From Mercenaria mercenaria (Eukaryota; Mollusca; Bivalvia; Venerida; Veneridae): DNA of 64,000 nt. Shown here piece after piece: positions 23,001-31,803 of the stretch. The stretch is from the NCBI RefSeq assembly GCF_021730395.1, contig NC_069377.1:46702501-46766500 (forward strand), in the 5' to 3' direction. A model generated the notes under the pieces. That model was not told the origin of the DNA and ran no database searches. It worked only from the letters and a program-made list of their open reading frames with translations. A program made the translations under genes and the position numbers. Position 1 is the stretch's first letter. Each line of letters starts with the position of its first letter.

Positions 23001-23504
23001 CAATCATCCTTTTCATCATTACCAACGTTATCACCTTCACCATCATTATGGTCAATAACATCACATGAAAAATATTCATTGAAGTCCGATGGCACGGAGA
23101 TTCTCAGTGATGATGATATTAAAGACTTAGAAAGTTCTTCGATCTCTGATAAGTCAGTACATGTAATTGATCGTGAGATTACATTTAATTTTAAACCGGC
23201 AGACAATATGAGAGTGACCCGAAGTTCCAAACGGTCCCTAGATAATTGTGATATGCAGCTTAGTGCACAAAACTTGAAAAGAGCGAAAAAGTTATCTTTT
23301 GAAACAAGTTCGTTCTATTCTAAACCGAGAAGTAAAACTCCAGAAAAACAGAAGGTTGACTTGAATAGGAGAAGAACTCGCTCCATGAAAAATGAGAATA
23401 ACTCTTCATTGTTGAAACTAGAAAAATACATCGGCCGTAGCCATGCAAACGATGACAATGACTCAGCTGAGCATATCAAAAGGAGGAAATCAACATTTTG
23501 GTGA
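5091..23504 (+). CDS. USP44: Ubiquitin carboxyl-terminal hydrolase, USP44/USP49 type (15 coding exons, 836 aa)
   Basis: Coding exons: 5091-5198, 5718-5795, 7416-7456, 8343-8501, 10593-10643, 11694-11903, 12551-12716, 13777-13928, 14738-14887, 16055-16154, 17296-17428, 18322-18393, 18641-18737, 21775-21965, 22702-23504. Every junction is GT-AG and phase-consistent; the sum is 2511 nt. Residues 1-100 form a ZnF-UBP (C4/H6, C26/C29, C38/C41/C46, H53/H57/H63, C76/C79, then DDYVLND). The catalytic domain has the Cys box [15 protein letters not shown] with C206, the AQHDAQEFL box, zinc ribbon C408/C411 and C468/C471, His box with H559 in GSGHYTAY, and D577 in NDS. The tail (580-836) is Ser-rich with basic clusters that look like nuclear signals. 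In vertebrates USP44 restrains Cdc20/APC in the spindle checkpoint and USP44/USP49 deubiquitinate histone H2B. The linker before C206 is shorter and the tail longer than in the human proteins. A single invertebrate co-orthologue is likely, so the symbol is nominal. Confidence 0.93.
5927..6139. mobile_element. TTAA-bounded MITE, copy 1 (piggyBac-like ends)
   Basis: The element starts TTAACCCTTACCCTGC and ends GATAAGGGTTAA, so it has short inverted ends inside a TTAA at each side. TTAA duplication with CCC ends is typical of piggyBac-type elements. The core (6035-6103) reads gcgaacag...gatcagactgc...gcaggctgatc...ctggtcgcaaa and is shared with the palindromic MITE family below. It lies in intron 2 of the protease, 132 bp after exon 2. 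Other copies are at 10677, 11918, 16559 and 36250. Confidence 0.72.
7050..7380 (+). repeat. Dispersed repeat ending in hairpin + CTCTTGTT
   Basis: The right end is GCACCCGC-aag-GCGGTGC (7356-7373) followed by CTCTTGTT (7373-7380). The left boundary is not clear. The body has the 'attatggcccctttt' words common in bivalve repeats. Confidence 0.5.
7535..7900 (+). repeat. Fragment of a 'ggtcaaggtcac' repeat
   Basis: Contains two loosely related units, each with 'aatgttttgacctatg' and 'aaaggtca(a/t)ggtcac' words, about 210 bp apart (7625 and 7867). Ends are not defined. In intron 3 of the protease. Confidence 0.4.
8064..8300. mobile_element. Palindromic MITE (TGAGCC...GGCTCA), copy 1
   Basis: A 237-bp near-perfect palindrome: the first ~105 bp (TGAGCCGTGCCATGAGAAAA...) are repeated in inverse at the end, around a short AT-rich centre. 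It would form one long hairpin. It is in intron 3 of the protease, and ends 42 bp before the exon 4 acceptor. Five copies are in this window (8064, 9185, 39072, 45890, 49797). It creates misleading open frames that read through it. Confidence 0.8.
8640..8712 (+). mobile_element. SINE 3' tail fragment
   Basis: Ends with 'gacatataattgtgtcggtg' then CGACGCTAAACCCAAACAAA, the conserved tail of a widespread bivalve tRNA-SINE group. Only the tail is present. Confidence 0.5.
9185..9388. mobile_element. Palindromic MITE, copy 2
   Basis: Same family as at 8064, with TGAGCCGCACCATGAG at the left and the complement at the right. About 30 bp of the right arm is missing. Located in intron 4 of the protease. 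Confidence 0.78.
9430..9725 (+). mobile_element. SINE-like element with GGGCTATATAAAT tail
   Basis: The 3' part, 'tttatcatgaaaagagggc' followed by TATATAAAT, matches the 3' end of the intact tRNA-SINE at 31804-32049. The 5' part carries 'catgcacgttaaggaac', also seen near 54640. The tRNA head is not recognisable here, so this is a truncated or diverged copy. Confidence 0.5.
9726..10592 (+). other. Remainder of protease intron 4
   Basis: AT-rich intronic DNA with nothing I can assign. The reverse-strand open frame at 9710-9976 has no protein character. Confidence 0.35.
10677..10838. mobile_element. TTAA-bounded MITE, copy 2 (3' end lost)
   Basis: Starts TTAACCTTTACCCTGATAAA 34 bp after the exon 5 donor of the protease and matches copies 1 and 3 through 'aaaggcagaatcag'. 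The terminal AGGGTTAA is missing; instead the sequence switches at about 10839 into a second copy of the end of exon 5. The breakpoint looks like a template switch at a short shared word (gcagaat). Confidence 0.65.
10841..10888 (+). repeat. Partial duplication of the 3' end of protease exon 5
   Basis: The segment from cagcagaatggcatag through the donor and into intron 5 (10625-10672) recurs here with few changes, separated by MITE copy 2. The copy keeps a GTAGCA donor-like site and has a CAG just before it, so it resembles a 16-nt micro-exon, but nothing shows that it is used. Confidence 0.65.
11918..12104. mobile_element. TTAA-bounded MITE, copy 3
   Basis: Both TTAA ends are intact (11918-11921, 12101-12104) with TTAACCTTTACCCTGC and the inverted TTAGGGTTAA. 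It begins only 14 bp after the exon 6 donor (11904-11905), close to the U1-binding region of that intron. Confidence 0.72.
13036..13646 (+). repeat. Dispersed repeat, AGCTCACCTGAGC end to hairpin + CTCTTGTT end
   Basis: The left end AGCTCACCTGAGC...GCTCAAAGGTGAGCT folds into a hairpin. The interior has about four units of roughly 120 bp containing 'atcttaatgaaacttggtca' and 'ctaggtcac'. The right end is AGGGC-N6-GCCCT (13623-13638) then CTCTTGTT. The opposite-strand relative is at 55408-56203. Located in intron 7 of the protease. Non-autonomous; the class is unresolved (see finding). Confidence 0.68.
14009..14055 (+). repeat. Poly-T tract, 47 nt
   Basis: An uninterrupted run of T in intron 8 of the protease. 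Its exact length may be unreliable in the assembly. Confidence 0.9.
14056..14737 (+). other. Remainder of protease intron 8
   Basis: No recognisable repeat or exon. Ends at the acceptor GTTACAG| (14737). Confidence 0.35.
14951..15365 (+). mobile_element. Old tRNA-derived SINE with repeated middle segment
   Basis: A-box-like 'cctattggtaaagg' and B-box-like 'gggtttgaaacc' at 14958-15022 mark a tRNA-type head. Downstream, a segment with 'gctagcttacttaaggttgg' and 'agttctacctgggtgcctg' occurs about five times in diverged form, so the SINE middle seems to have been expanded in tandem. Confidence 0.5.
15600..15801 (+). repeat. Repeat fragment ending in hairpin + GCTCTTGTT
   Basis: A perfect 7-bp hairpin TGTCACT-aaa-AGTGACA (15776-15792) is followed directly by GCTCTTGTT (15793-15801). 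A 'tctcaggtcaaggtcaaa' word is upstream. Left limit uncertain. Confidence 0.5.
16559..16809. mobile_element. TTAA-bounded MITE, copy 4 with an internal SINE-tail insertion
   Basis: TTAA ends at 16559-16562 and 16806-16809 bound a copy interrupted at about 16590-16641 by 'gtgttggtgcgccgtaaaac' followed by an (AAAT)n tail, which is the 3' tail of the bivalve tRNA-SINE family seen elsewhere in this window. So the SINE tail inserted into an existing MITE. Confidence 0.68.
16917..17172 (+). mobile_element. tRNA-derived SINE, full-length copy
   Basis: A-box CTAGGTGGTTAAGG and B-box GTAGGTTTGAAACC (16936-16994) are followed by a core with 'gaggaagccatccagct' and a tail with 'gccatatgacatataattgt'. 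This arrangement fits the bivalve SINEs with a conserved central domain (Meta-type); that family name is from memory. In intron 10 of the protease. Confidence 0.62.
17471..17566 (+). repeat. Partial tandem duplication of protease exon 11 plus donor
   Basis: The last 63 bp of exon 11 together with its GTATCA donor and about 30 bp of intron (from 17366) recur 105 bp downstream with very few changes. The copy has no good acceptor in front of it, so it is probably silent. Confidence 0.8.
17575..17695 (+). mobile_element. SINE 3' half fragment
   Basis: Contains 'ccatcaaagctggaaagtcg' and 'gccatatgacctatgattgt' followed by TTAAACCCAGCAAAA: the core and tail of the same SINE group as 16917, without a tRNA head. 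Confidence 0.55.
17812..18200 (+). repeat. 43-bp minisatellite, about 9 copies
   Basis: Unit: TGATAGCGATGTCAGAACAG, TACCAGAGATAATACAGGTA, GTG (43 bp in all). Copies differ by single bases (cag/tgg before GTAGTG, one ATTAGC). It lies in intron 11 of the protease, ending 122 bp before exon 12. Each unit carries a donor-like CAG|GTAGTG or TG|GTAGTG. Confidence 0.92.
18950..19030 (+). mobile_element. SINE core-tail fragment
   Basis: 'gaggaagccatccagctggc' through 'tgtgtcggtgcgacgtaaaa' then CCCAACAAAA: core joined to tail, with the middle deleted. In intron 13 of the protease. Confidence 0.55.
19872..19952 (+). mobile_element. tRNA-like SINE head or tRNA pseudogene with a Pol III terminator
   Basis: A-box TGGTGTAGTGGTTAGCG and B-box GAGTTCAAACC are well formed and the T-arm pairs perfectly (GTGAG-TTCAAAC-CTCAC). 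The acceptor stem pairs at only about 3 of 7 positions and no anticodon stem forms, so it is not a working tRNA. A T8 run follows CCAGA and would stop Pol III. In intron 13 of the protease. Confidence 0.55.
19953..21774 (+). other. Remainder of protease intron 13
   Basis: The longest internal intron of the gene (18738-21774). This part is AT-rich and shows no exon, tandem array or clear transposon ends to me. Confidence 0.35.
22017..22085 (+). repeat. Diverged duplication of the 3' end of protease exon 14
   Basis: 'ttttggttcgggacacttca' and the following 45 bp repeat the end of exon 14 and the start of its intron (from about 21919), offset by 102 bp, at roughly three-quarters identity. The donor GT is not conserved in the copy (AT instead). 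Confidence 0.65.
22320..22530 (+). repeat. 'aggtcacagttagaggtcaa' repeat fragment
   Basis: Two related units with 'aaaggtcacagttagaggtc' and 'aaagtcacatttagaggtca' words, in the last intron of the protease. Same general class as the unit array at 26220-27535; ends unresolved. Confidence 0.4.
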
Positions 23505-24302
23505 TTGACATGAATTACTTTACATAAAGAAGAAATTCATGGCAACTCAAATAGAATTTATGATGGCAGAAAGTGGTTTATTTTGCAGTTTAACAGACAA
23601 GAATTTTGACAGTATGAAAATGCTTAAATTTGGAATTAAGACTATAGGGTTGAGATTAGAATACATATAATTGCTTGTAGATTAAATCTCTAATGAATCA
23701 AGCTATACTTGAATATAATACTTGACAAGATATGTACAGTACATTTGTTTTATGAATGTTTTAAAGATCCTGTACATCTAAATTGGCCTTGAATTTTGAC
23801 ACTTTGAACATTCACTGAGTTATGTAGTGAAAGTCATACATATATATATGATTTCATGTATAAATTATCATTTTTAACTGAATCAATAAACTAGGCAATT
23901 ATAAATAGGAGGGTTGTGGTAAAGACTTTATTCAGTTTGACTGAATAGAGATATTGAGGCTTATGCTGTACATTATATTACAGGTTAACAGAAAATTTCA
24001 TTTTGCATTTTAGAATATGCTGAGGGTTTTTAAATTTGTTGATTTGTGATCTATTTGTGGTGTAAGCTATATGCCTTCAATTGTGCTTTTTAATTTATGA
24101 CAATCCTGTGGTGATAAAGATACAGAATGAAATCTTGCACTTACAGACATAGGTATGTATAGTATACAGGTATAATTGTGAAAATAATATACACTTGTCT
24201 AAGTGGTCAACTGTCTTAAGTGGTCAGCTTTTTTTTGGCCTGGTCATTTCACTGTACTGTTTAGACTGTATTATCAAGGAAATACCCATTTGGATTTGTC
24301 AT
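23505..24302 (+). other. Probable 3' UTR of the USP44/49-type gene
   Basis: AT-rich sequence follows the TGA at 23502-23504. An AATAAA hexamer lies at 23885-23890, giving a likely polyadenylation site about 400 nt after the stop; another AATAAA is at 24833-24838 beyond an intervening repeat. No other feature is evident. Confidence 0.45.
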
Positions 24303-24650
24303 TACGTCTCCCCATAGGTGGGGGAGTGTCTGTCCATCTGCATTAAGCTTGTGTAGCTTTCACAGGTCAAACTGCTGGCCAGATTTCGACGAAACTTCGC
24401 AGGAGTGATCAGTACCAAGCCTGGTTGTGCATATCGCTGGCTTGTTCCGCTTCGCTGCACAAATTGGCCGCCAGAGCTAAAGATAGAAAACCTTGTCTGG
24501 CTTTCACAGGTCAAACTGCTGGCTTTATTTCAACGAAACTTGACCGGAGCGATCAGTACCAAGCCTAGTTGTGCATATCGCTGACAGGTTCCGCTTTGCT
24601 GCTCAAAAAGGCCGCCAGAGCTTAAGGTATACGTAGGGGGAAGACATATG
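24303..24650 (+). repeat. Dispersed repeat with two ~135-bp internal units
   Basis: Begins CGTCTCCCCATAGGTGGGGG and ends GTAGGGGGAAGACAT, which is partly inverse to the start. Between them a ~135-bp unit (tttcacaggtcaaactgctgg ... gccgccagagct, long version) occurs twice. No coding content. Confidence 0.6.
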
Positions 24651-25755
24651 ATGTTTGACAAAAACACTGTCTAGTTTGTTTTAGAAATAAAAGTGGCTTA
24701 TCCCTGTAATTGTGACATTTGTGTGTTTCAGTATGTTGATTTTAAAGTTTTTTTAGTTGTTTGCATTTTTGAGATGAATTTCATGATAAGATATTAATAC
24801 AGTCATATGATGCAATTACATTACATGAAAATAATAAAACCATGATCATAATTATGTACACTGAGAACAATTGTGAAATTTATATCTGAACTAATATATC
24901 ACAAATTTGTACTGTTTTTCAATTGTTTATATTTTTTTTGCCATTGAATTCATTAAAAAAAAAAAATCTTCACATTTACCATTACACATTTTATTCCATT
25001 ACACAATGTTTCTGTTTGTTTATGATTTGTCACCACATGTTGATTATGCAGTGTGGAGTGATTCATGTACCAAAGGGGCATAACTCCAAATCTACTTCTA
25101 AATGTGAGGATTTAACTAACTTTATATTTTAAAGGAGCATACTTCCAGGTTTACATCTCAATTATTTGTTATCGAATTAGCAAAAACAGCGATTTTTAAT
25201 GAAATAGCAAGTCAGTATTATACAAGTTGTAAAGAACAGCAGAATTTCAACCAGTTAGAGAATTTTTCTACTTGTTCATGTGATAATACTGTTTACTGTT
25301 TCACTCCTAGAATAGCTTTGTATTTACTTTTTTAATACCACACTTCAACTTTGTTCAGGGTCAGCTGTAATATAGGTAGATGATCCATTGTTCTTACAAC
25401 ATTTTTACTTTAGCACATTTTCGTCTGAAACTACTGGTCAGAATTACACCCACCTTGGTCAGTCTAGCATGGACCCCTCCCAAGTTTGTTCAGATAGTTC
25501 AGCTTGGTTTGGAGGTATGCCCCTGAATATTTTTAATCAAAGATTAGCTGAGCATAATTGTGTAATCATTCATTATAATTAAGATTTCATATTGTTCTAT
25601 TATTACAGAATATAGTATTTTGTATTCATGATTTTACTTTATACAAATGCCATATTGATAACTCAGGAATTTATTATTGTAAGCCAGTAGAGTTGGAGAA
25701 TCTGGCAAGTGTGAAGTGCTCTTACCACACCAAACTGGCTGCAAGGTAAAAAACT
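24651..25755. other. Intergenic, nothing recognised
   Basis: AT-rich DNA downstream of the protease gene. I see no exon or element with definable ends. Confidence 0.3.
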
Positions 25756-25757
25756 AA

Positions 25758-25868
25758 GTTTGGAAACCAGTCTGAGGACTCCAGCATCTGATTGGTTGTT
25801 TCTGAGGTTAAATTTGAAATTGACCAATGGCAAGACTGCATTCTGAGACTGGTCTCCATTCTGTATAA
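25758..25868. mobile_element. Small MITE with ends 'agtttggaaaccagtctga'
   Basis: Left end AAGTTTGGAAACCAGTCTGA and right end GAGACTGGTCTCCATTCTG are imperfect inverted repeats around 'gattggttg...gaccaatgg'. A second copy is at 31031-31143. Confidence 0.5.
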
Positions 25869-25999
25869 CCTTGGAGTTAGGATAGGCAATGAAGAGTTTT
25901 GAGGTTGTTCTGTTTAAGTGAAGATGAGATATGTGTACAGGCATGTTGCTGTAAGACAGATAATATGTATGTATCTGTGAATTAAATGCATTCTTGTTT

Positions 26000-26218
26000 A
26001 GCTTGCCTATTTAAAGAATAGGTAGAGTTATTGGACTCACCCATGCATTGGCGTCGCGATTTGGTGAAGTTTTTGTATGTAAGCTGGTATCTCAGTAACC
26101 ACTTGTGGGAATGGATTGAAACTTCACATACTTATTCACTGTGAAAAACTGACTTTCATTGCAAAGGTTCCATAACTGTTTTGCTATTTTACAAAATTAT
26201 GCCCCTTTTTCGACTTTT
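26000..26218 (+). repeat. Repeat fragment 'ggtagagttattggactcac'
   Basis: Matches, in opposite orientation, the end of the repeat at 62247-62626 (gggtgagtccaatagctcta). It is cut by the next repeat at 26220. Confidence 0.5.
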
Positions 26219-26219
26219 T

Positions 26220-27535
26220 TATACGCCCGTTTGAAAAACGGGACGTATTATGGGAACGCCCCTGGCGGGCGGGCGGGCGGCGTCCACAGATTTTGTCCGG
26301 AGCATATCTTCTACATGCATGGAGGGACTTTAATGAAACTTGGCACAGTTGTTCACCATCATGAGACGGAGTGTCATGCGCAAAAACCAGGGCCCTAGGT
26401 CTAAGGTCAAGGTCACACTTGGAGGTCAAAGGTCAAATTCAAGAATGACTGTCCGGAGCATATCTTCTTCATGCATGGAGCGATTTTGATGAAAGTTGGC
26501 ACAATTGTTCATCATCATGAGACGGAGTGTCATGCGCAAGAACCAGGTCCGTAGGTCTGTCTAAGGTCAAGGTCACACTTAGAGGTCAAAGGATACAAGA
26601 AAGAAAACTTTGTCCGGAGCATATCTTCTTCATGCATGGAGGGATTTTGATATAACTTGGCACAAATGTTCACCACCATGAGGCGGAGTGTCATGCGCAA
26701 GAACCAGGTCCCTAGGTCTAAGGTCAAGGTCACACTTAGAGGTCAAAGGATTCAAGAATGAAAACCTTGTCCGGAGCATTTCTTCTTCATGCATAGAGGG
26801 ATTTTGATATAACTTGGCACAAATGTTCACCACCATGAGGCGGAGTGTCATGCGCAAGAACCAGGTCCCTAGGTCTAAGGTCAAGGTCACACTTAGATGC
26901 GGGTCAGATACAAGAATGACTTTGTCCGGAGCATTTCTTCTTCATGCATGGAGGGATTTTGATGTTACTTGGCACAATTATACACCATCATGAGACAAAG
27001 TGTGATGCGCAGTTCCCTTCTTTAGAATTACTTCCCTTTGTTGTTACTATAAATAGCTTATATTGTTACTTTTTCATTACTAGTCGTAGGGAAAAATCGA
27101 GACCACTTTTCTGTAGTACAACATGCATGCTACATCCAATTTTGAGGTGTATTTTGACCAATCTCTACCTTGTAAAGATTTTTGTGTGGACTTACAATTT
27201 TTTTTTTTGGATTTTTTTTTTTTTTTTTTTTTAGATTAACTTCCCTTAGTTGTTACTATAAATAACTTATATTGTAACTTTTTTATAATTGACCGTAGGG
27301 AAAAAACAAGACCACTTTTCTGTGGTACAACATAGATGTTACTTTCCAATTTTAGGTGTATTTTAAGGTATCTCTACCTGGTAAGGAGTTTTTTTGTGGA
27401 CTTCGAAAAACAAAAGACTTACAATGATTACAACCACAAAATTAAAATTCCGTTTGCAAATACAGGTGCTAGAGTAAAGAAATTTGCTGTGACGGGCGTA
27501 TATTGTGACATTCTGGCACTCTTGTTTCAATTGAC
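26220..27535 (+). repeat. Dispersed repeat with ~5 tandem units of about 155 bp
   Basis: Left end ATACGCCCGTTTGAAAAACG forms the hairpin CCCGTTT-gaa-AAACGGG. The interior repeats a unit starting 'gtccggagcatatcttcttc' and containing 'gtcatgcgcaagaaccaggt' and 'aaggtcaaggtcacactta' at about 26297, 26452, 26610, 26768 and 26924. The right end has ACGGGCGTAT, inverse to the left end, then CACTCTTGTTT. Two smaller units with 'aacttatattgttacttttt' and T-runs lie at 27010-27400. Spurious open frames on both strands come from the unit array. Confidence 0.72.
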
Positions 27536-27590
27536 AAGGCTGTTGAATAGTCGAGCGTTGCTGTCTTCTAACAGCACTTGTTTTGTTTCA
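27536..27590 (+). repeat. Adjacent repeat end: hairpin + CTTGTTT
   Basis: 'ttgacaaggctgttgaatag' followed by the hairpin GCTGT-N6-ACAGC (27560-27575) and ACTTGTTT. A related piece in reverse lies at 59760-59800, and 5395-5440 holds a decayed one. Confidence 0.45.
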
Positions 27591-28592
27591 CAGTTATATT
27601 GAAACATCTTTCACTGAGAACTAACAATCAGTATGTAGATATACAAATTCAATGTATTACTCTAGTTTCATAAGAGACATTAACAAGTGACTTCATCTTA
27701 CGTGTAAAACATATGTTTTATGTTTTTCGATTCCTTTAATTAAGTTTTACCTTCACTGACAATGTATTGAATGTTTATGTTCGAAAAAGTGAAATAGTTC
27801 AATGAAAATCAGTTTTGTTTTACACATTAATATGAGGGGACATTATTTTTATTATTTTTTTTTAAATTATGTAATACTCTATGACTTTATTGGTGTTTAA
27901 TATAAAAAGTGTAGTGTAAAGAGTTATTTTGAACATACGGATTTTCGAAATTTTCAGTGGAGACAAATTTTATAATGAGAATGTTAGAGAAAGCAGGACT
28001 GGTGTCCAGATTTTGGCAGCAGGAGTTTGATTTGCTTTGTCCAAAAAAGGCTTGATAACTCATTTCCAGACATTAAAATAGAAGAAAAAGTTATTTTCTC
28101 TCTCTTTTCAAATGATTCTAACTTGCTTGGTAGAGATTGAAATTTAATACTTGTATGAATGTATGTATTTAAACCCAAATTTATGTAGTTAAACCCGAAT
28201 TTGTGTAGTTAAACACAAATTTGTGTAGTTAAACCCATTGTATATTTTTGAGTGCAAAAATGTTCAGGTACACTAATCAAGTAGCTCATAATATACTTAT
28301 GCACACAGTTTTGAATGGCAAAAATACATTTAACAGGTATGATACATTTTGAACTTATGAACATATTTGTCCAAATTTGGTTAGTTTTGCATTGGTCTGG
28401 ATTTTTAAAACCTCAGGTATTTATGAAAAGTATAAAATTTGATGCTTACAAGTAAAAATAATTAAAATCATACTCTCTGTTGGTGTTTACTTAAACATAT
28501 TGCGGTGTTCATAGGCAAAATTTTTCAAACAGTTTTAAGATAAAATCACAGCTGTTGTATGTGCTGATAAGTAGATTTTCATTTACAATGCA
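27591..28592. other. Intergenic, nothing recognised
   Basis: AT-rich. A short stretch near 28160-28235 repeats 'gtagttaaacccgaatttgt' about four times in diverged form. No gene visible. Confidence 0.35.
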
Positions 28593-29116
28593 ATAGGAGA
28601 GATCGCCGTGACGTCACCCGTTAACATCTGTTTATCTGGTGGTTGGCAAAACAAATGATTTTAACACCGTTTGCGTATTGAATCAGAATTTTTAATTTTT
28701 AATAACTTTTTTGCTCATTTATGGATTTTCAAAATTCAAAAAGATTTGAAATACTTACAATCTTCATATTTTTGTATCCAAATATCTTTTTTCAATGAAT
28801 AACCGTTTTAAATGACATATAATTTTAAAAGCGGCGTAGTGATTTTCACAACCTTTAGAAAAACAGTGTAAGTTAAGCGTTCATAATTAATCCATTTTAT
28901 TTCGAAATAACAATTAAAAGTAATCAATAAATTGCTTGTTTTATAACCTTTCCATTGATCAAAAAATTATTTATGTAATTTGTGTTTTAAGAAAGTTTAG
29001 ACCGTTAGAAAAACATCACTGTTTACAAAAAACATGGACGGTCGGCTTCTGCCCACCCGATCATTGTCTTATCAGTTCTAAAAATAGAATTTGTATACAA
29101 ACACGATCTCTCCTAT
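28593..29116. mobile_element. 524-bp MITE-like element with 13-bp perfect inverted ends
   Basis: ATAGGAGAGATCG at 28593-28605 is exactly inverted at 29104-29116. The interior is AT-rich without coding content and contains 'gtgacgtcacccg' near the left end. No clear target duplication. Superfamily not assigned. Confidence 0.55.
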
Positions 29117-29628
29117 AGTTGATGTGCCTTCATACTTAACATGTACGCATATTGTTTTTTATCACTCCTGATGTGGTAGAGATTTCATTAATGGTTATTT
29201 GAAGATTATAATTTGTCTTGCAAGAAATCAAAATTTGGTGGTTGGCATTACTATTAACTGTTCTTCTGCTTTTAGTGTTGTTCGGGGTTTTTTTTATATG
29301 AATCATTTTTATTAGGCCTTATATTTTATATGTTTATTTGCAGATGAAGTAAATTTTGAACTGACCTGCAGTTACGCACTAGGGAGAAAGTCCTTTTGTA
29401 CAATACTCTATTTGATCTTTAAGGGAATGTCTTTATGTTTTATGCTAGTAATACAAAAGATTGTAACAGAGATGTTTCCAGTTCTTATACAGTATGTGTA
29501 AAATTTTCAGTTTAAATTATTTGTGGCATGCAACACATAGATGTACACAGTTTTGAACAACTTAATTAATTTTCACAAGTGTTTTTAGAGTGTTTACTTA
29601 TAAATTTGTATAGTAAGACACTGAAATG

Positions 29629-30752
29629 CAGACATCCCAACTTTTTCTGAATGCCAAGTGGGAGTTTTTGCTTTCCAAAGTGGGAGATTGAGGTGTTCAA
29701 GTGGGAGATTTTACACCGTGGTAATAATGTTCATGATAACGAAGCTTTTAACAAATCTAATGATAATATAAACTTATTTGCCCTTATAAAATCACTGGTC
29801 TTGTCTATATCTTATTATTCATGCATTTTTAATGTTTTGGAACAATAATACATGAAGCCTTCTGTGCAAAATTAAATAGTTATGGCACTTTAAGCACTAT
29901 GTCTAAATTCAAAACACCACTGATAATTAAACCTGCACTTTTATTTCTTTTGTTGGAAAGAAGACTCCCCAGGTGAATTTTACATGACAAACAGTACAGC
30001 TGTTAGAACTGTAAAAAACAAAATGTATACAGCTAAAAGAATAAAAGTTCAAGCAATAGAAAATTTACTGTTTGATTCTCATCCCTGTCAACCAGTATTT
30101 AAAACCCCTGGCTCAAATACTTTTATTGATCAAAATCCTGTTATCCAAAATTGAATGTCCGGGTGTTGTTACACTTTCGTAGATTTGCCTAAATCTCCAG
30201 TTAAAAGGATGTGTTTGACAAATTGTTATGATGCAAAGACAGTTTAACAGCATTTGATAGTAAGTGATATAAAAATTTACCATGACATTTCCTCTTATCA
30301 ATATGATTTCAAGAGAAATGTTTTTTAAAACCTAGCAGGTTGACTCGGCGACCATCTACTTTCGATTTCAAAAAGTTACAGAAAAAGGTAAAGCCAGTAT
30401 AATTTCTAATCTAAATTTGATTGAATTTAATTAGATATCTAATGTCTGGATTTTAATTTCAATTGTGACACATTAATCAACACCTGGCTTTGTTAAATCG
30501 TGTAATAAACAATAATCAGCACGGGTAGAATAAGGTGCGAAAATATCCGAAAGCTGTTGTTTACAGACTCGCCAGTAGTGATACAGTATCAGATAGGCGC
30601 AAAGAAGTGGATTATTTCATAATTTTTGTATGTTTATGTTGTTTTGTTGTTTCTTTTTTTAATCGGGAGATTGAGACTTCTGATCGGGGTGATCGGGTTT
30701 TACAACCAGAATCGGGAGAACCCCGATCGGATCGGGAGAGTTGGGATGTCTG
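29629..30752. mobile_element. 1.1 kb DNA transposon relic with 14-bp perfect inverted ends
   Basis: CAGACATCCCAACT (29629-29642) is exactly inverted at 30739-30752. GAAATG flanks it on both sides (29623-29628 and 30753-30758). Sub-terminal 'gtgggag' / 'gatcgggag' words repeat at both ends. CA-starting ends suggest a hAT-like or CACTA-like source, but the 6-bp repeat is short of the 8 bp expected for hAT. No transposase frame. Confidence 0.6.
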
Positions 30753-31030
30753 GAAATGTAATGTAACCACACAAAGCAGGTTAAGTTAAACAATTTTATT
30801 ATTAGACCATATTTATTTGGATTTGTTTTTTTTCTAAAGATATGTTGTCTTCTGGGCTGTAAAACAGAATTGTTCTGTAATGAAACTTCATTCACAATGT
30901 GTATCATTACACTAAAAAAATATTTGAAAAATAATGTTTTTTCATGGGCCTTTTAAGGTCATTCTTGATTAAGTATGAAATTTTAACTTCTAGATATCAA
31001 CTTCACTTGAACCCAGCTCCAGTGCTATAT

Positions 31031-31143
31031 AGTTTGGAAACCAGTCTCAAAATATTATATTGCAGTTGATTAATTATGCAAAACTGTGCCCACTAACAGC
31101 CAATCAGATACTTATTACTTGAATTTTAAGACTGGTTCCCTAA
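31031..31143. mobile_element. Small MITE, second copy
   Basis: AGTTTGGAAACCAGTCTCAA at the left and TTAAGACTGGTTCCCTAA at the right, with 'agccaatcagat' in between; same family as 25758-25868. Confidence 0.5.
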
Positions 31144-31803
31144 CCCAGATATATATTCTTGCACCCTGATCTTTATTAATGTGTTAATATTTAATTTCAT
31201 TATGCAAGGAGATTTAAATCGAGTCAAACCTGTTTCAAAGACTCCATGGAAGAGTCCACCAGGCTCTACAAACTGATATTTTATTCTGTTAATAAAGCAC
31301 AATTACAAAAAAATATTGCTTTTTGGTTTGCAATTGTGGTCTTTCTAGATTGCAATAGTTCAGATACATTTATTTTGATGAAATATGACCCTTATGCACT
31401 TAGTTTTGTTCATCTATGTATAGAGGTAATTGTGTAATTTTGATTTAGAAACTGATACAGGGTATATACCAGAATTAATGGTATATGTGTACAATAGAGA
31501 TGCATAATTGACTAAATAAAGATAGTAAATAAATTGTTTGTTTTCTTCATTCAGAAGTCTTAATATAGCGTCTGTCTGGCTTAAATAAGTAACAGACGTT
31601 TGGCTCTGAATTCTGTGTTCGTTCTTGAGTTGATGCCCTTGAAAATAATCCAAAATAGAGCTAAAAATAGCAAAATCTTAAAACAGAATTACTTTCTAAA
31701 CTTCTGGTTGGATTCTGATATTTCACAGAAAATGGTTAAAATTATTCCACTTTGTCAAAAGCAAAATGGTCGATAAAAAGGTCATCAGAGCTAAACTCTT
31801 AAA
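31144..31803. other. Intergenic, nothing recognised
   Basis: AT-rich DNA without exon-like content or repeat ends that I can define. Confidence 0.3.

Noticed and set aside
22889-23230. 113-codon reverse frame
   Set aside because: Antisense shadow of the Ser-rich tail exon of the protease.
26184-26890. Overlapping reverse frames with repeated TSKCDLDLRP peptides
   Set aside because: By-product of the ~155-bp tandem units of the dispersed repeat.
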